Below are positions 46,851 through 56,218 of a stretch of 64,000 nt of DNA, piece by piece. This DNA comes from Flavobacterium sp. 5 (GTDB lineage Bacteria > Bacteroidota > Bacteroidia > Flavobacteriales > Flavobacteriaceae). Position 1 is the first letter of the stretch. Each line of letters starts with the position of its first letter. The notes under the pieces were generated by a model. The model did no database searches. It was not told where the DNA came from and was given only the letters and a program-made list of their open reading frames with translations. The translations under genes and the position numbers were made by a program. The stretch spans positions 3,472,001 through 3,536,000 of the forward strand of contig NZ_PHUE01000001.1 of the NCBI RefSeq assembly GCF_002813295.1. The letters are read 5' to 3'.

Positions 46851-47658
46851 AGTTGGCTGGTTATGTGGGTTTGGAAATTAAATATACAAAAAAAGATTTA
46901 ATGTTATTTTAGTTTTTATGCTTTTATGCTAATTTTTTAGTTTAAAAAATTAAAGACATATGTTAATTTATCCAATTTATTCTTGCTTTTGGCTTCTATT
47001 TATTTATGTTTTTTCTCGTTTAGGTAGAAATATTATTATTTACTAATCTGATGATTTTAGCACCATAGAATCATGTTACACTAATTTAAGAATATTCATA
47101 TTTCTTTTTATTTTTTGCTAACTGCCTAAAATATTCGGTCATCGAAATATCACAATGTTCAAAAAACAGTTATTACACTTATTCATATTTGATAATTGTA
47201 TTTTTTTATTATAATCCTTGAACTTATTTTAATAATGAGTTTGAGGATTTTTTGTTCTGTCAAGAAATTGAAATTGATATTTCAATTTTTAATACAATTA
47301 TTTTGCTATATATTATTTTTTTCGACAACACCCCCTATTTTTTTATGGGTTGTGATATATTATTTATGTAATTTTTTTAAAAAACAAGTATTTTTTTATT
47401 TAGATTTTAAAACTAAGTATGTTTTTTATGGGTATTTTTAAAAATCTTGATTATTGAATTTGTAAAATAATTACAAAAAAAACGGAATTTGATCGTTATT
47501 GGGTAATGATTTTTGGATATTAATAATTCTTCACAGAAACTTTTAAAAAAATTTTCATGTTAACGAAAAGTTAATAATTTCGCTCTTAAGAAAGAAAAAA
47601 ATAACCAACATCTGACTGAAAAGTCATTAATTAAATTACTAACAAAAAACATTTAAAC
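46851..47658. other. Long AT-rich intergenic region before the porin gene
   Basis: About 800 bp with very low GC and no gene I can support. An 81-codon open frame at 47196-47441 is composed of Phe, Ile, Leu and Lys as expected from AT-rich noise. The last 100 bp probably hold the porin promoter and leader, but no full TTG/TAnnTTTG pair is visible. Confidence 0.6.
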
Positions 47659-48714
47659 ATGAAAAAAGTATTAGCAATTTTAGTATTAGCATTAACAACG
47701 AGTATTTCATTTGCACAAGACGGAGATTCTTCAGGGCCTCCGGTTACCACTTTTGGAGGATCTGCAGATGCTTATTATAAGTATGATTTCTCTGGGAAAC
47801 AACTTCAACCAACTTCAACTAGTTTTACAAATGCAAATGATTCATTTCAGTTAGGAATGGCTTCTATAGAGGCATCACATTCATGGAAAAAAGCTTCTGT
47901 ATTTGTAGATTTAGGTTTCGGAAGCAGAGCATCTGAATTTTCATATAATGACGAAGCAAATACATTTATGATTAAACAGTTAATGTTTACTTATGAGCTT
48001 TCGGATAAATTTAAAATGGTTTTTGGTAGTTTCGGTACACATGTAGGATACGAGCTATTGGATGCTGTGGATAATAAAAATTATAGTATGTCATATGCTT
48101 TTACAAATGGGCCATTCTTCAATACTGGGGTGAAAGCAATTTATACTTCAGGAAAATTTACAGCTATGGCAGGTATCACAAATCCTACGGATTTTAAATC
48201 GGCATTAGATGCTCCTTCAAAAAACAAAACGTTTATTGCTCAAGTTGGATATGTAGGTGATACAGGAAGTGCTTATTTTAATTTTACTACAGGAAGTAAT
48301 AATCCATCATCTCCTAAAAACATAACTCAATTCGATTTTGTAGCATCAAAAAAATTAAATGATAAATTTTCTTTAGGTTTTAATGGAACTTATGCAATGG
48401 TTGCAGATGATTTTGATAGTGATTTAGATAGCGAATGGTTCTCATTAGTTGGATATGCTAGTTATGCTTTAAATAATAGTTTAAGCTTAGCTTATAGATT
48501 AGAGTATTTTGATGATAAAGATGGAATTTCGGCAAATGCAATTGGTGGAAATGTTTTAGGAAATACATTGTCATTAAATTATAAAGTGGGTAATTTAACT
48601 ATTATTCCTGAGTTTAGATATGATAATTCATCTGAGGATTCATTCGTAGATAGCGATGGAGTAGGAACAGGTTCTAATGGATTTGTGTTACTTGCAACGA
48701 CATATACTTTTTAA
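47659..48714 (+). CDS. Outer-membrane beta-barrel porin (OmpL/BBP2-like)
   Basis: The 351-residue protein has a signal peptide ending FAQ at about 20, then alternating amphipathic strands with many Tyr/Phe and a C-terminal phenylalanine (TTYTF), the marks of an outer-membrane barrel. The FGGSADAYYKYDF start is common in the putative beta-barrel porin-2 family. It probably lets small solutes through the outer membrane. It stands alone with its own terminator. The solute cannot be told from sequence. Confidence 0.82.
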   Translation: MKKVLAILVLALTTSISFAQDGDSSGPPVTTFGGSADAYYKYDFSGKQLQPTSTSFTNANDSFQLGMASIEASHSWKKASVFVDLGFGSRASEFSYNDEANTFMIKQLMFTYELSDKFKMVFGSFGTHVGYELLDAVDNKNYSMSYAFTNGPFFNTGVKAIYTSGKFTAMAGITNPTDFKSALDAPSKNKTFIAQVGYVGDTGSAYFNFTTGSNNPSSPKNITQFDFVASKKLNDKFSLGFNGTYAMVADDFDSDLDSEWFSLVGYASYALNNSLSLAYRLEYFDDKDGISANAIGGNVLGNTLSLNYKVGNLTIIPEFRYDNSSEDSFVDSDGVGTGSNGFVLLATTYTF

Positions 48715-48743
48715 TTTTTAAATAAAAAGATATTTTTTTTTTG

Positions 48744-48781
48744 GCTGTCAAGATCTTTTATGGTTTTGGCAGCTTTTTTTA
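48744..48781 (+). terminator. Terminator after the porin gene
   Basis: GCTGTCAA (48744-48751) pairs with TTGGCAGC (48766-48773) with one T-G pair, followed by eight T. Confidence 0.75.
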
Positions 48782-48853
48782 TAGGAAATAATTAGTGTTT
48801 AACTCTGGTTTCTAATGTAGAAATATGGTTTAAAGTGTTTTGTTTTAATCTAA

Positions 48854-49996
48854 TTAGCATAATAATTTTAATAAAACAGTGCTTATGCGGTTTCGATCGG
48901 AGTCTGTTAAATTAGATCCTGAAGGTAAACTCAGTCCATTTTTAAATAATGTTTCTGCAATTTCTCCCCCATAGAAAGGATAGTTTTCATACAACGGTTG
49001 TAAATGCATGGGTTTCCACAAAGGCCTGCATTCTATATCTGAATCCAATAAAGTTAATCGGATCGTTTCTCTATTGATCCCATTTTTGGTTTCATTAGGA
49101 TTTACGAGTATAGAAGTCAACCAATAATTGGTAAAATAGTCTGGATTTACTGTTGAAAAAACGGTGATTCCAGGTATATTTTTAAAAAGTGAGACATAAA
49201 AATCATGCATAGCTCTTCGTAAAGCAACATGTTCATCAAGAACTTTCATTTGGCCACGACCAATACCTGCACAAATATTGCTCATTTGATAATTATAACC
49301 TAGTTCGCTGTGTTGATAATGAGGTGCCTCATCTTTGGCTTGTGAAGCAAGAAATTGTATTTTTTTCTTTTGCTGATGACTTGAAGTTATGATTGCTCCA
49401 CCTCCAGAGGTGGTTATGATTTTATTTCCATTAAATGAAAAAACACTAATATCTCCAAAAGTACCACATTTTTGACCTTTGTAACTGCTTCCTAGAGCCT
49501 CGGCACTGTCTTCTAGAATAGGAATGTTGTATTTATCTGCGACGGCTCTAATTTCATCTATTTTATAAGGGACGCCATATAGATGTACCGTGATGATTGC
49601 TTTTGGAATTTGACCTTTATGAATTGTATCGATAATTGCATTCTCTAAAGCGATTGGGCAAAGATTCCAAGTTTCGAGTTCACTATCAACAAAAATGGGT
49701 TTTGCTCCTTGGTATAAAATAGGATTGGCCGATGCTGAGAATGTGAAAGATTGGCAAATAACTAAGTCTCCAGCTTTTACATCCAAGAGTATTAAACCTA
49801 AATGAATGGCAGCTGTAGCGGAGCTTAGAGTAGTTACAAAAACATCGTTAGATAAGTATTTTTCCAAAACATGTTCAAATTCAGTAATATTTGCCCCAAA
49901 TGGTGCAATCCAATTGGAGTCAAAAGCATCGTGTATATAACTGAGTTCGGAGCCTCCCATATGTGGAGAGGATAACCATATTTTTGATTTGATCAT
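48854..49996 (-). CDS. DegT/DnrJ/EryC1-family sugar aminotransferase
   Basis: The 380-residue PLP enzyme has the Schiff-base lysine Lys192 in FNGNKIITT and the cofactor-binding LEDSAEALGS (Asp163). The family transfers an amino group to a keto-sugar nucleotide during surface polysaccharide or glycoprotein glycan synthesis. The GGSELSYIHDAFDSNW start is typical of the PglE/LegC-like members. No other sugar-nucleotide genes are adjacent, so it appears to be a lone copy. The precise sugar is unknown. Confidence 0.9.
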   Translation of the reverse strand: MIKSKIWLSSPHMGGSELSYIHDAFDSNWIAPFGANITEFEHVLEKYLSNDVFVTTLSSATAAIHLGLILLDVKAGDLVICQSFTFSASANPILYQGAKPIFVDSELETWNLCPIALENAIIDTIHKGQIPKAIITVHLYGVPYKIDEIRAVADKYNIPILEDSAEALGSSYKGQKCGTFGDISVFSFNGNKIITTSGGGAIITSSHQQKKKIQFLASQAKDEAPHYQHSELGYNYQMSNICAGIGRGQMKVLDEHVALRRAMHDFYVSLFKNIPGITVFSTVNPDYFTNYWLTSILVNPNETKNGINRETIRLTLLDSDIECRPLWKPMHLQPLYENYPFYGGEIAETLFKNGLSLPSGSNLTDSDRNRISTVLLKLLC

Positions 49997-50151
49997 TATT
50001 TTTTTAGATGTTAAATCATATAATTAACAAAATGTTTTTGACGGCTACTTGTTCGTATTCATTTTGGAAAAAGTTATGTAATTTATTTTTATTTACAAGT
50101 ATCTGAGATATGTACTATTGATTCGTTAGTTTTAAATATAGTAAAAATAAA

Positions 50152-50188
50152 AAAAAACGCCTTTTGAATTGACCAAAAAGCGTTTTTT
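50152..50188 (-). terminator. Terminator after the amidase gene
   Basis: AAAAAACGC (50152-50160) pairs with GCGTTTTTT (50180-50188). Read on the minus strand it lies just after the amidase stop codon. Confidence 0.7.
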
Positions 50189-50204
50189 ATGGAATATAGT
50201 ATTT

Positions 50205-51107
50205 CTACTTTTTGTAAATAGAATAGATAGTGCTAATTGTTTTTTCGTCTAATATATCATTAACTTCTGTTTGGATATAATGAAGTTTGAAAGCCATAAT
50301 GGCTGCTGAAAGATTTTTAGTGCTATAACCAATTACCTGCAAGCCTTGTTCTGCATTAAATTCTGGTGGAGGACAAGGAAGTTCATCTTCAGGCCAAACT
50401 CCAAAACCATTTAAAGACAAAAGTTTCCAAGGGAACAATGCGCTTGGGTCTTTCTTTCTACTTGGAGCAATATCTGCATGTCCAATTATATTTTGTATTG
50501 GAATATTATAATCTTTTTTTAATTTAGTCAGAAGAGCTAATAGGGAATTAATTTGTAAATCTGAAAAAGGTTCAGATCCGTTATTATCCAATTCAATGCC
50601 AATAGAGCTTGAATTAATGTCGGTATCTCTACCCCATGATCCATTTCCGGCGTGCCAAGCTCTTAAATAATCATTGAGCATATGAATTACTTTTCCATCT
50701 CTTGAAATTACATAATGAGCACTAACATTGGTTGCTTTTAATGTAAACGTTTTTAAAGTTTGTTGAATAGAATCCTGTGCTGTATGATGGAGAACAATAA
50801 AATTGGGTTTTCTTAAATTAAAATTAACTGTACCTACCCATTCAGAGACAATGCCATTTTGCAAAATCTTAGTGTCTGTTTTAGAAAGAGTATCTTTGTA
50901 ATTAATCAATTGTTTATTATATCGATAAGCAACACTATCAATCACGACAAAAGGTTCGCTTTGCAAAGGTGTAGCTTCTTTTGTGGCAATAGTTTCTTTT
51001 AAAGTATTTATTTGATCATTATATACTTTTTCGTTTGCTTTGTGTGGATTTGTACCACACGAGACAATTAAAAAGATTAGAATGAGGTAGTAAAAGTGCT
51101 TTTTCAT
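50205..51107 (-). CDS. N-acetylmuramoyl-L-alanine amidase lipoprotein (Amidase_2)
   Basis: The 300-residue protein has a lipobox IVSC (Cys17), a charged linker, and a zinc amidase domain from about 90. Zinc ligands are His107 (LHHTAQ), His210 (IGHADIAP) and Asp220 (KKDPS). It would cleave the bond between MurNAc and the stem peptide in the periplasm, during cell-wall recycling or separation. It is the last gene of a minus-strand unit that begins with rimO, 36 bp after the small Spy-like gene. Confidence 0.9.
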   Translation of the reverse strand: MKKHFYYLILIFLIVSCGTNPHKANEKVYNDQINTLKETIATKEATPLQSEPFVVIDSVAYRYNKQLINYKDTLSKTDTKILQNGIVSEWVGTVNFNLRKPNFIVLHHTAQDSIQQTLKTFTLKATNVSAHYVISRDGKVIHMLNDYLRAWHAGNGSWGRDTDINSSSIGIELDNNGSEPFSDLQINSLLALLTKLKKDYNIPIQNIIGHADIAPSRKKDPSALFPWKLLSLNGFGVWPEDELPCPPPEFNAEQGLQVIGYSTKNLSAAIMAFKLHYIQTEVNDILDEKTISTIYSIYKK

Positions 51108-51143
51108 AGCTGATATTCAAAAGTGTTTCAGAATTATTAAATC

Positions 51144-51617
51144 TTAGTGTTTTCGAGCTTCCATTTTGCTGTTTCTTTCATCAATAAGATTTTTAAATTT
51201 CTCTTTTTGATCTTTGTTTAAAATTTCTTTTATTTCCATTTCTGTCATTTCACTTAGAACTTTAAATTCTTCTTTTTTCTCATCATCACTAATTTCTTTT
51301 TTCATTAAAACTTCTTCTTTTTTTAACGATTTTACATAAATATTAGTAACAACTACTTCTTGAAGGGCATCCAAATTGAGTTCTTTTTTATAAAATGCTA
51401 CTATTTTTGCAGCAGTTTGCTCTACAGGTACAGGTTTTGGTGCACTTGGTTGACTAGCTGGCATTTGATTCATTTGATTAGATCTGCCATAGCTGTTCCC
51501 TCCATATCCATTTCCCCCATATCCCCCACCGTAGCCATTATTATATTGCTGTGCCGAAATGGTGTTGGCTGACAAGAATAAAAATACTATAAACAATACT
51601 GTTTTAAATGTTTTCAT
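51144..51617 (-). CDS. Small secreted Gly/Tyr-rich, Spy/CpxP-like protein
   Basis: The ATG at 51617 gives a good signal peptide ending SAQQ; a TTG nine bases upstream would only add three residues. The mature start is a Tyr/Gly/Asn-rich stretch (about 25-50). The second half is highly charged and helical, ending LNKDQKEKFKNLIDERNSKM, which resembles Spy/CpxP-type periplasmic helpers. The function is unknown. It is 20 bp after rimO and 36 bp before the amidase gene, so the three are probably one transcript. Confidence 0.78.
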   Translation of the reverse strand: MKTFKTVLFIVFLFLSANTISAQQYNNGYGGGYGGNGYGGNSYGRSNQMNQMPASQPSAPKPVPVEQTAAKIVAFYKKELNLDALQEVVVTNIYVKSLKKEEVLMKKEISDDEKKEEFKVLSEMTEMEIKEILNKDQKEKFKNLIDERNSKMEARKH

Positions 51618-51646
51618 AAAATACAATCTTGAAAATTAAAAAAAAA

Positions 51647-52960
51647 TTAAACTGGTTCTCCGTATAAATCAAATTCTGTTGCTTCGATAATTTTGATCAT
51701 TGCAAAATCACCTGTTTTTACATAATGTTTTGAAGCGTCAATTAATACTTCATTATCTACATCTGGGCTATCAAATTCAGTTCTACCTACAAAATGGCCA
51801 CCTTCTTTTCTATCAATGATACATCTAAAAGTTTTTCCAACTTTTTCTTGATTCAAATCCCAAGAAATTTGAGATTGTAATTCCATAATTTCGTTGGCAC
51901 GATCTTGTTTTACATCAGCAGGAACATCATCTTCAAGTAAAAAAGCATGCGTGTTTTCTTCGTGAGAATAAGCGAAACAACCCATTCTGTCAAATTTCAT
52001 TTCTTGAACAAAATCTTTTAAAATATTAAAGTCCTCTTGTGTTTCTCCGGGATAACCAACAATCAAAGTTGTACGAATAGCCATTCCGGGAACTGCAGCT
52101 CTAAAATCTTTTAATAATTGTGTTGTTTTCTCTTGAGTAGTTCCACGACGCATTGATTTCAAAACAGAATCAGCGATGTGTTGCAACGGAATATCAATAT
52201 AATTACAAATTTTAGGTTCGCGTTTCATGATTTCAAGAACATCCATTGGGAATCCAGTAGGGAAGGCGTAGTGTAAACGAATCCATTCTATCCCTTCTAC
52301 TTTTACTAAAGCTTCTAATAATTCTCCAAGGGCTCTTTTTTTGTATAAATCAAGACCATAATAAGTTAAGTCTTGTGCAATCAAAATCAATTCTTTTACT
52401 CCGTCTCTAGCTAATCCTTCTGCTTCTTTTACTAATTTTTCAATAGTTTGCGAAACATTTTTCCCTCTCATTAAAGGAATAGCACAAAAACTACAAGGCC
52501 TATCACAACCTTCAGAGATTTTCAAATACGCATAATTTTTAGGAGTCGTTGTCAAACGTTCTCCTAGTAATTCATGCTTATAGTCAGCTCCCAATGCTTT
52601 TAATAAAGCGGGTAATTCTGTAGTTCCAAAATATTGATCTACGTTTGGAATTTCTTTTTCTAAATCAGGTCTATATCTTTCAGATAAACATCCAGTTACA
52701 AAAACTTTATCTACAAGCCCTTTCTCTTTTTTATCAGCATATTCTAATATCATATTTACCGATTCTGCCTTAGCATTATCAATAAATCCGCAAGTATTAA
52801 TTACAATAATATTCCCTTCATCTTCGGCTTTAGCTTCATGGGTCACATCTTTTCCGCTTGCACGAAGTTGCCCCATTAACACTTCACTATCATATACATT
52901 TTTAGAACACCCAAGAGTGATCACATTTATTTTGTTCTTTTTTAAAGACTTCGTTCTCAT
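51647..52960 (-). CDS. rimO: Ribosomal protein S12 methylthiotransferase RimO
   Basis: The 437-residue cytoplasmic radical SAM enzyme has the N-terminal cluster cysteines Cys18, Cys57 and Cys91, the radical SAM motif CDRPCSFC (Cys152, Cys156, Cys159), and a C-terminal TRAM domain. It adds a methylthio group to an aspartate of ribosomal protein S12. Domain order and length are normal for RimO, and the HYAFPTGFP block separates it from MiaB. It heads the minus-strand unit with the Spy-like and amidase genes. Confidence 0.95.
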   Translation of the reverse strand: MRTKSLKKNKINVITLGCSKNVYDSEVLMGQLRASGKDVTHEAKAEDEGNIIVINTCGFIDNAKAESVNMILEYADKKEKGLVDKVFVTGCLSERYRPDLEKEIPNVDQYFGTTELPALLKALGADYKHELLGERLTTTPKNYAYLKISEGCDRPCSFCAIPLMRGKNVSQTIEKLVKEAEGLARDGVKELILIAQDLTYYGLDLYKKRALGELLEALVKVEGIEWIRLHYAFPTGFPMDVLEIMKREPKICNYIDIPLQHIADSVLKSMRRGTTQEKTTQLLKDFRAAVPGMAIRTTLIVGYPGETQEDFNILKDFVQEMKFDRMGCFAYSHEENTHAFLLEDDVPADVKQDRANEIMELQSQISWDLNQEKVGKTFRCIIDRKEGGHFVGRTEFDSPDVDNEVLIDASKHYVKTGDFAMIKIIEATEFDLYGEPV

Positions 52961-52991
52961 AATATTATATTCCTGATAATTTAGGAATTTG

Positions 52992-52999
52992 CAAAATTA
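52992..52999 (-). promoter_or_regulatory. Candidate -7 element for rimO
   Basis: On the minus strand this reads TAATTTTG, a TAnnTTTG match about 32 bp before the rimO start. No properly spaced TTG was found. Confidence 0.35.
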
Positions 53000-53136
53000 C
53001 AATTTTTTACGGAAACCCTGCTTCTTTCCTTTCAAAATGCCTTGTTTTGTTTCTGTAAAAATAATTTTAAATGATATAAATAGTGTTTAAGTATTGTTTT
53101 TGGGAGCAAAAGCAAAGGGTGTTTTCAGGAAGTATG

Positions 53137-53214
53137 GTTCCCGCTATCCGTTACAATCTTGTTGCCCGAACCCCGGGCAACAAGGATTTTCACTGCTATC
53201 GGGGCTAGGGATTA
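53137..53214. repeat. Hairpin-carrying intergenic repeat, copy 3
   Basis: GTTCCCGCTATCCG (53137-53150) and CACTGCTATCGGGGCTAGGG (53191-53210) flank an 11-bp hairpin (CTTGTTGCCCG at 53158-53168 with CGGGCAACAAG at 53174-53184). The flanks match those of the copies at 21.1 and 41.5 kb; the hairpin is different. The 536-bp gap around it holds no gene. Confidence 0.78.
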
Positions 53215-53374
53215 AGATTTAGTATTTTTGCTATTATTAGTCATTCCAATAAAAAAAGCAAAAGAAAGCTGAGAGTCGCGAGAAGGGAAACAGAAGTATC
53301 AGTAGCATTGGAATTGAATATAACTTTGTAAAAAGGAGTTATAGCGTATAAGTAAAATACTATTTAGTTTTAGA

Positions 53375-53419
53375 AATAACCCCGTTCGTGGCGTCAGAGA
53401 CGCCGTGCATGGGGTTATT
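53375..53419. repeat. Nested palindrome between rimO and the FadL-like gene
   Basis: The outer arms AATAACCCC (53375-53383) and GGGGTTATT (53411-53419) enclose an inner hairpin GGCGTC-AGA-GACGCC (53390-53404). The GC content is far above the surroundings. Confidence 0.7.
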
Positions 53420-53434
53420 GGGAATAAATAACAT

Positions 53435-53473
53435 AAAAAAACCATCTTTGAAAAAATTCAAAAATGGTTTTTT
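53435..53473 (-). terminator. Terminator after the FadL-like gene
   Basis: AAAAAACCAT (53435-53444) pairs with ATGGTTTTTT (53464-53473). On the minus strand it follows the stop of the FadL-like gene. Confidence 0.8.
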
Positions 53474-53496
53474 GCTTGTAAACTTGTTCTTTGTTT

Positions 53497-55101
53497 TTAC
53501 ATTTCAAATGTAAAAGTCATTGTGTAATTATTTTTGTATATATTTATTTGAGCTCTTTCTGTAAATCCTTGTGAGAAAAACTGTTCTTGAGATGTGTTGT
53601 GAGCATGTACATAAGAGAAATCAAGTTTTATAAAGCCAAAATTATATCCTAAACCACCCGAAAAACTATTCAAATCGCCTATGGTTACAGAGTCATTATA
53701 AGGGCTTCCTTCAAAACGATAACCGCCTCTTAGTTTTAAATTTTGTATTCTATATTCGGCACCAATTCTTATTTCGTTTGAGCTGCCTAATGCATTATAT
53801 AATGCATTATTGACTCCGATATAATAAGAATTATTAGTAGAACTATTATATTGCGTTTGACTATAATCTTTGTATTTGTAATCCACGCTAAATAATCCTG
53901 TTTTACCAAAAACATAAGCGAAACTTCCTATAAAGCTTCCGGGAGTACGTAAGTCATAAGGAGCATAGTAATTAATTAGAAAAGGATCAGCAACATCTGG
54001 TGGTAATGAATTTGTATTATTAGATCTGATAGAAGATAATCTTTGTGATAACTGATCTGTCATATTGTACCATGTCGGTGATTCATAGGATAAACCGACT
54101 CTAATGTCCTTAGTTAACTTCGCAATAGTTCCTAATTGAAAAGAAAATCCTGAGCCGTAAGTATGTAGGCTATTTGAAAAATTTAAACTTTGAACTTCAT
54201 AATTTAAATCTAAAGGGGTGTTGTTGTTGGATTCGTAAAAGTTAGTGTTTTGTACATAATCTGTAAAATGTGAGTTCAGATTCAATCCAATATATAAGAA
54301 GTCTTTGTATTGTATAGCGCTATTGAAAATTAGTTTTCCGTTATAGCCATTTGAGTAAACACTGTTTTCTTGATGATAATTTCCACCAGAGCGAACTGTA
54401 GATACATAGTTGCTGTTTGGATTGTCTAGATCTACTGCATCGATAATAAAGCCTTGTTCGTAATACGCTAACATAGCTTGTTGTGCCGCAAATCCGGATA
54501 AGTGTGGGTATTTGCCATTTAGAGGAGTTGGTAGGGTACTTCCTAGATAGTAATATAAGTCGCTTATAGATTCTCCTTCTTGACGGGTTACAAGCTCTAG
54601 AGGTACTGGGGCTCCATTGTTTCCATAATTAGCATAACTTAAAAAATAATTAGCGACTGAATTAATAGGACTTGTTCCTGCTGAAAATAATGAGTTATCA
54701 TAATTGTTAGTGTTTTCGTAATTGATAGACATCGAAAACTTTTTTAAATTATTGTTAGGGTTTTTAGTTTTAAAAACAAAAACACCACCTGCTTGATTAA
54801 TATCAAAGCTATTCTCTCCCGATGAAGTAGAAGTTCTGAAATAATTGGAGTCATTATGTATGTCATAATTCCCCATTGTTGTAGCAAATTGGTTATTGTT
54901 AAAAACAGCAGATCCGGCAGGGTTTACATTTATAGATGACAAATCTCCGCCTAATGCACCAAAAGCACCACTCATTGCAGTAAAACGGGCTGTTCCCTGC
55001 AAGTCGCTTTGAGCATAACGCATCGCATCTTTCATTTCTTGTGAGTGTGCTGTATAGAATGTCAATCCTACTATTAAAAATAACAAGAAGTTCTTTTTCA
55101 T
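53497..55101 (-). CDS. OmpP1/FadL-family outer-membrane transport protein
   Basis: The 534-residue protein has a signal peptide ending HSQ near 21. After a short helical plug (DAMRYAQSDLQGTARFTAMS) comes GALGGDLSSINVNPAGSA, the hallmark of FadL/TodX relatives, then a beta-barrel with many Asn/Tyr strands ending MTFTFEM. It would carry a hydrophobic compound across the outer membrane. The gene lies 46 bp after the Tyr/Gly-rich lipoprotein gene on the same strand. The ligand is unknown. Confidence 0.85.
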   Translation of the reverse strand: MKKNFLLFLIVGLTFYTAHSQEMKDAMRYAQSDLQGTARFTAMSGAFGALGGDLSSINVNPAGSAVFNNNQFATTMGNYDIHNDSNYFRTSTSSGENSFDINQAGGVFVFKTKNPNNNLKKFSMSINYENTNNYDNSLFSAGTSPINSVANYFLSYANYGNNGAPVPLELVTRQEGESISDLYYYLGSTLPTPLNGKYPHLSGFAAQQAMLAYYEQGFIIDAVDLDNPNSNYVSTVRSGGNYHQENSVYSNGYNGKLIFNSAIQYKDFLYIGLNLNSHFTDYVQNTNFYESNNNTPLDLNYEVQSLNFSNSLHTYGSGFSFQLGTIAKLTKDIRVGLSYESPTWYNMTDQLSQRLSSIRSNNTNSLPPDVADPFLINYYAPYDLRTPGSFIGSFAYVFGKTGLFSVDYKYKDYSQTQYNSSTNNSYYIGVNNALYNALGSSNEIRIGAEYRIQNLKLRGGYRFEGSPYNDSVTIGDLNSFSGGLGYNFGFIKLDFSYVHAHNTSQEQFFSQGFTERAQINIYKNNYTMTFTFEM

Positions 55102-55147
55102 GGGTTTGAGCTTATGGTTGGTTAGTAAATTTCTGGATTAAGATTTT

Positions 55148-56116
55148 TTATCTTCTACCGCCTCCTCCAGACGTTCTACCACCACCTCCACCAGATGACA
55201 TTCTGCCACCTCCGCTTGACATACCACTTCCACTACTTCTGTACGAATTATTGCTTGGTGTATAGCTGGACCTTTGGTAGTTTTGGCTAGAGGTGTTGGC
55301 TCTGTTTTGGGTGTAATTACTTCTAGATTGACTTTGGTTGTAGTTTCTAGATGTAGAATTGGTAGAATAGTTATTTCTGTTTGTAAAAGTAGGAGCTTGT
55401 CTGTTTACAATATTGTTAGTCCTATTTCTATTGTAGGAATTGTTGTTGTAAACACTGTTTCTATTAGTAAAACTTCTGCTACTAACACTATTTCTGTTGT
55501 AAGCAGTTACTCTATTGTTGTTGTAATATCTGTTAGTATTATATCCACTATAAGAGGAACCTCTTCTGCCATAATTGTAAGCATAAGGTGTTGCATAACT
55601 ATATCCACAACCAGGGTATCCGTATCCTGGATATCCCCAGCCATAACCTGGATATCCGTATCCATAATATGGGTAGCCCCATCCGTAATATGGATAACCA
55701 TAGCCGTAGCCATAGTATGGGTAGCCCCATCCAAATCCTATAGACCAATAGCTATCTGGATAGACAGTAACGGTTGTTTCTTGCGGGGAACTACCCCACG
55801 AAGCATATCCAGTAGGTGGTGCTTGTATAGAATCGTTTTCTGTGTTATAGTCGTTGCTATAGCTATTTACGTCAGTAAATATTTCGCCAGAAGCAGCTGT
55901 GTTCTGTAATGAATTAAAGTATTCTTTATATTGAATTGATGCGGGAGTAGGTTTATTGTCCTTTATAACAACTTTATCTCCATTTGTGCTATAAATGCCG
56001 TCACTATCATAGTAGGAACTGTTTTGGTAAGAACCACAAGATGTTATTATCAAACTCAAAAATCCTATTAGGAAATAAAGTGATGTTTTCTGTGTAATTA
56101 ATGCATTTGTTTTCAT
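55148..56116 (-). CDS. Tyr/Gly/Pro-repeat lipoprotein, function unknown
   Basis: The 322-residue protein has a lipobox ITSC (near 27). Residues about 125-175 are a tandem array of YPYYGYG, YGWG and PGYG units. Residues about 180-290 are rich in Asn, Arg, Ser and Tyr, and the tail is Gly/Ser/Arg (SGGGGGR). It has no globular domain I recognise. The composition suggests an intrinsically disordered surface or envelope protein, perhaps adhesive or RNA/glycan-binding. It is divergent from proS and upstream of the FadL-like gene. Confidence 0.8.
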   Translation of the reverse strand: MKTNALITQKTSLYFLIGFLSLIITSCGSYQNSSYYDSDGIYSTNGDKVVIKDNKPTPASIQYKEYFNSLQNTAASGEIFTDVNSYSNDYNTENDSIQAPPTGYASWGSSPQETTVTVYPDSYWSIGFGWGYPYYGYGYGYPYYGWGYPYYGYGYPGYGWGYPGYGYPGCGYSYATPYAYNYGRRGSSYSGYNTNRYYNNNRVTAYNRNSVSSRSFTNRNSVYNNNSYNRNRTNNIVNRQAPTFTNRNNYSTNSTSRNYNQSQSRSNYTQNRANTSSQNYQRSSYTPSNNSYRSSGSGMSSGGGRMSSGGGGGRTSGGGGRR

Positions 56117-56136
56117 TTCGGTAGATTATTTTATTG

Positions 56137-56164
56137 TTGGACAATACAAAATTAGTTAGTTTTG
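56137..56164 (+). promoter_or_regulatory. proS promoter
   Basis: TTG (56137-56139), 17 bp, TAGTTTTG (56157-56164) is a full consensus match. It places the transcript start near 56170, after the longest possible proS start codon, and so supports the ATG at 56219. Confidence 0.68.
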
Positions 56165-56218
56165 CGTAATTATTTAGTTAAATTATTAAGAAACAAATAT
56201 TATGCCAAATTATTCAAA

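Noticed and set aside
47196..47441. An 81-codon open frame in the long AT-rich gap
   Set aside because: Hydrophobic noise typical of AT-rich DNA, without a start context, signal pattern or family likeness.
55600..55740. Short tandem repeats that could be taken for a CRISPR or microsatellite array
   Set aside because: The period follows codons of the YGYPYYG units, and there are no constant repeats with unique spacers and no cas genes.
55274..55909. A 211-codon open frame on the plus strand opposite the Tyr/Gly-rich lipoprotein
   Set aside because: Its Val/Ile/Ser repeats are the mirror of the Tyr/Gly codon repeats on the other strand; the minus-strand frame has a proper lipoprotein signal peptide.
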